From positions 1 to 64,000 of the forward strand of contig WOUZ01000009.1 of the NCBI GenBank assembly GCA_009773165.1: a stretch of 64,000 bases of DNA, given 5' to 3'. A program made the position numbers and the translations under genes. Shown here in pieces: positions 62,800 to 64,000 of this stretch. Below the pieces are notes generated by a model. It had not been told where the DNA came from. It did not search any database and saw only the letters and a list, made by a program, of their open reading frames with translations. Source of the DNA: Bacteroidota bacterium. GTDB lineage: Bacteria > Bacteroidota > Bacteroidia > Bacteroidales > F082. Position 1 is the first letter of the stretch. Every line of letters starts with the position of its first letter.

Positions 62800-64000
62800 A
62801 TGACGCGTATTGTTTGCTTTGGACCTGGTCCTCAATTCAAAGGTGGTATTGCTAACTACAATACCTCTCTTGCAAAAGCCTTTGATAAAATGCCAGAAAC
62901 AGAGGTACATATTGTTTCATGGACGCAACAATATCCTGCAATTATTCCACGCGATTTTATTGATCGCAAAAGTGTTAAGGATCAACTTGAAGGCACTTCC
63001 ATCAAAGTTCATTATGTTACAAATTACAACGACCCTTTTTCCTGGAGAAAAACTGTTCGATTAATTCTAAATTTAAAGCCTGAAGTGATAATTTTCCAAT
63101 GGGCTATTGCAGTTCAGGGAATTCCACTTGGGTTCATTGCTCGCCAATTAGTAAAAAAAAGTTCAGCAAAGGTTATCTTCGACCTTCACTTTGTCATTCA
63201 GAAGGAGGGGAGTGCACTTGATAATCGTTTTACCCGTTTTGGAATTGGTAGTGCACATAGCTATGTTGTGCATGCCAGTCAGACAACTGATCAACTAAAA
63301 CAGCTTTTTCCAGCAAAGGAATTCCATGTTGTGAATGATGAGCCTTCGTCATCAGCTGATGCGACAAAAGTCGTTCGTTTGTTTCATCCGGTGTATGATA
63401 TGTTTCAACCTGATCCCAACTTCGAAAAGGAGAAGATTAAAAAAGAGATGCATCTGAAAAAACATGTATTTCTTTTTTTTGGGTTCATTCGTAAATATAA
63501 AGGACTTCATCAAGCTATTGAAGCATTCGCCAGACTTAAAGCTGAAAGGAATGATGTAAGCCTTTTAATTGTTGGTGAATCGTTTTGGAACACTTTGGAT
63601 ACCAATAAAATAAGTACAAAGCTTAAATCAGCTGTTTTTGGCCTTGCAAAAAATGTATTCTTGAAAAAGCAAGACGACGAACGAAACTACAATCCTTTAG
63701 AGCTTATCAAAACTTACGGATTAAAAGATGATGTTTTTATTGTAAATGAATTTGTGCCCAATGAAGAGGTGAATAAGTACTTTCAGGTAAGCGACAATTT
63801 ACTTTTATTTTATCTAACTGCAACCCCTTCAGGTGTTGAATCGATCGGGTACAATTTTAATATTCCGATGCTCGCAACCAAAGTCGGGCATTTTCCAGAG
63901 ACAATAAAGAATGGGTACAATGGATATCTTGCTGAAGACAAAGATATTGCTTCGATGCATCAAGCTTTGAAAAAGGCTATAGAAATGCCTATCGACCGGA
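62800..64000 (+). CDS. Family 4-type glycosyltransferase (3' end outside window)
   Basis: At least 400 residues are visible, running off the window. The N-terminal domain begins MTRIVCFGPGPQFKGGIANYN (the GT-B glycine-rich loop). The C-terminal domain contains HVFLFFGFIRKYKGLHQAIEAFARL, LLIVGESFW and FNIPMLATKVGHFPETIKNGYNG. The last block corresponds to the GT4 motif that holds the nucleotide sugar (the usual ExxxxG-like region reads SGVESIGYNFNIP). It probably adds a sugar in cell-surface glycan assembly. It has its own promoter. Confidence 0.85.
   Translation, partial: MTRIVCFGPGPQFKGGIANYNTSLAKAFDKMPETEVHIVSWTQQYPAIIPRDFIDRKSVKDQLEGTSIKVHYVTNYNDPFSWRKTVRLILNLKPEVIIFQWAIAVQGIPLGFIARQLVKKSSAKVIFDLHFVIQKEGSALDNRFTRFGIGSAHSYVVHASQTTDQLKQLFPAKEFHVVNDEPSSSADATKVVRLFHPVYDMFQPDPNFEKEKIKKEMHLKKHVFLFFGFIRKYKGLHQAIEAFARLKAERNDVSLLIVGESFWNTLDTNKISTKLKSAVFGLAKNVFLKKQDDERNYNPLELIKTYGLKDDVFIVNEFVPNEEVNKYFQVSDNLLLFYLTATPSGVESIGYNFNIPMLATKVGHFPETIKNGYNGYLAEDKDIASMHQALKKAIEMPIDR

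Overview
The window reads as a chromosomal segment of a free-living member of the Bacteroidota. The evidence is AT-rich DNA, secreted proteins with type IX secretion (T9SS) C-terminal sorting domains, several -7 boxes of the Bacteroidota form TAnnTTTG, LruC, DUF4199 and DUF4153 families, and a short SRP RNA of the Bacteroidota type. I cannot name a genus from the sequence alone.

Region 1 (about 1-45,860) is accessory. Most genes are on the + strand, alone or in short operons, and they have unrelated cargo: secreted peptidases of the tricorn/S41 and S9 families, a serine hydrolase, GH5, GH92 and GH127 glycosidases, TspO, OsmC, nitrilase, GNAT, a VOC-ABM fusion, AraC, Crp and XRE regulators, SRPBCC, an aminotransferase with its RidA partner, and two regulator-propeller proteins. 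Most of the longer gaps hold members of four dispersed repeat classes, called A to D here. They are mixed with decayed genes (cation transporter, prolyl oligopeptidase) and IS remnants (IS21-like end, IS3-like end, IS110-like, IS91-like, IS1595). This looks like a cassette-style array, but no integrase lies in the window and the classical attC core consensus mostly fails. One compact minus-strand operon (12,599-17,703) encodes a LolA-like carrier, two FtsX-type permeases, a LolD-type ATPase and an outer-membrane barrel, probably a trans-envelope lipid or lipoprotein transport module.

Region 2 (45,859-53,300, minus strand) holds an LruC lipoprotein, an alpha/beta hydrolase, and a regulatory module: a membrane protein overlapping a winged-helix regulator, followed by a DUF4153 membrane protein. 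Two near-identical 17-bp inverted repeats lie exactly where an operator for this regulator would be expected.

Region 3 (53,321-64,000) is more housekeeping-like: lysC-lysA (aspartate to lysine/diaminopimelate), a BASS-family transporter, the SRP RNA gene divergent from a DUF4199-DUF4199-glycosyltransferase-epimerase operon, a fabH-fabI pair, and a glycosyltransferase running off the end of the window.
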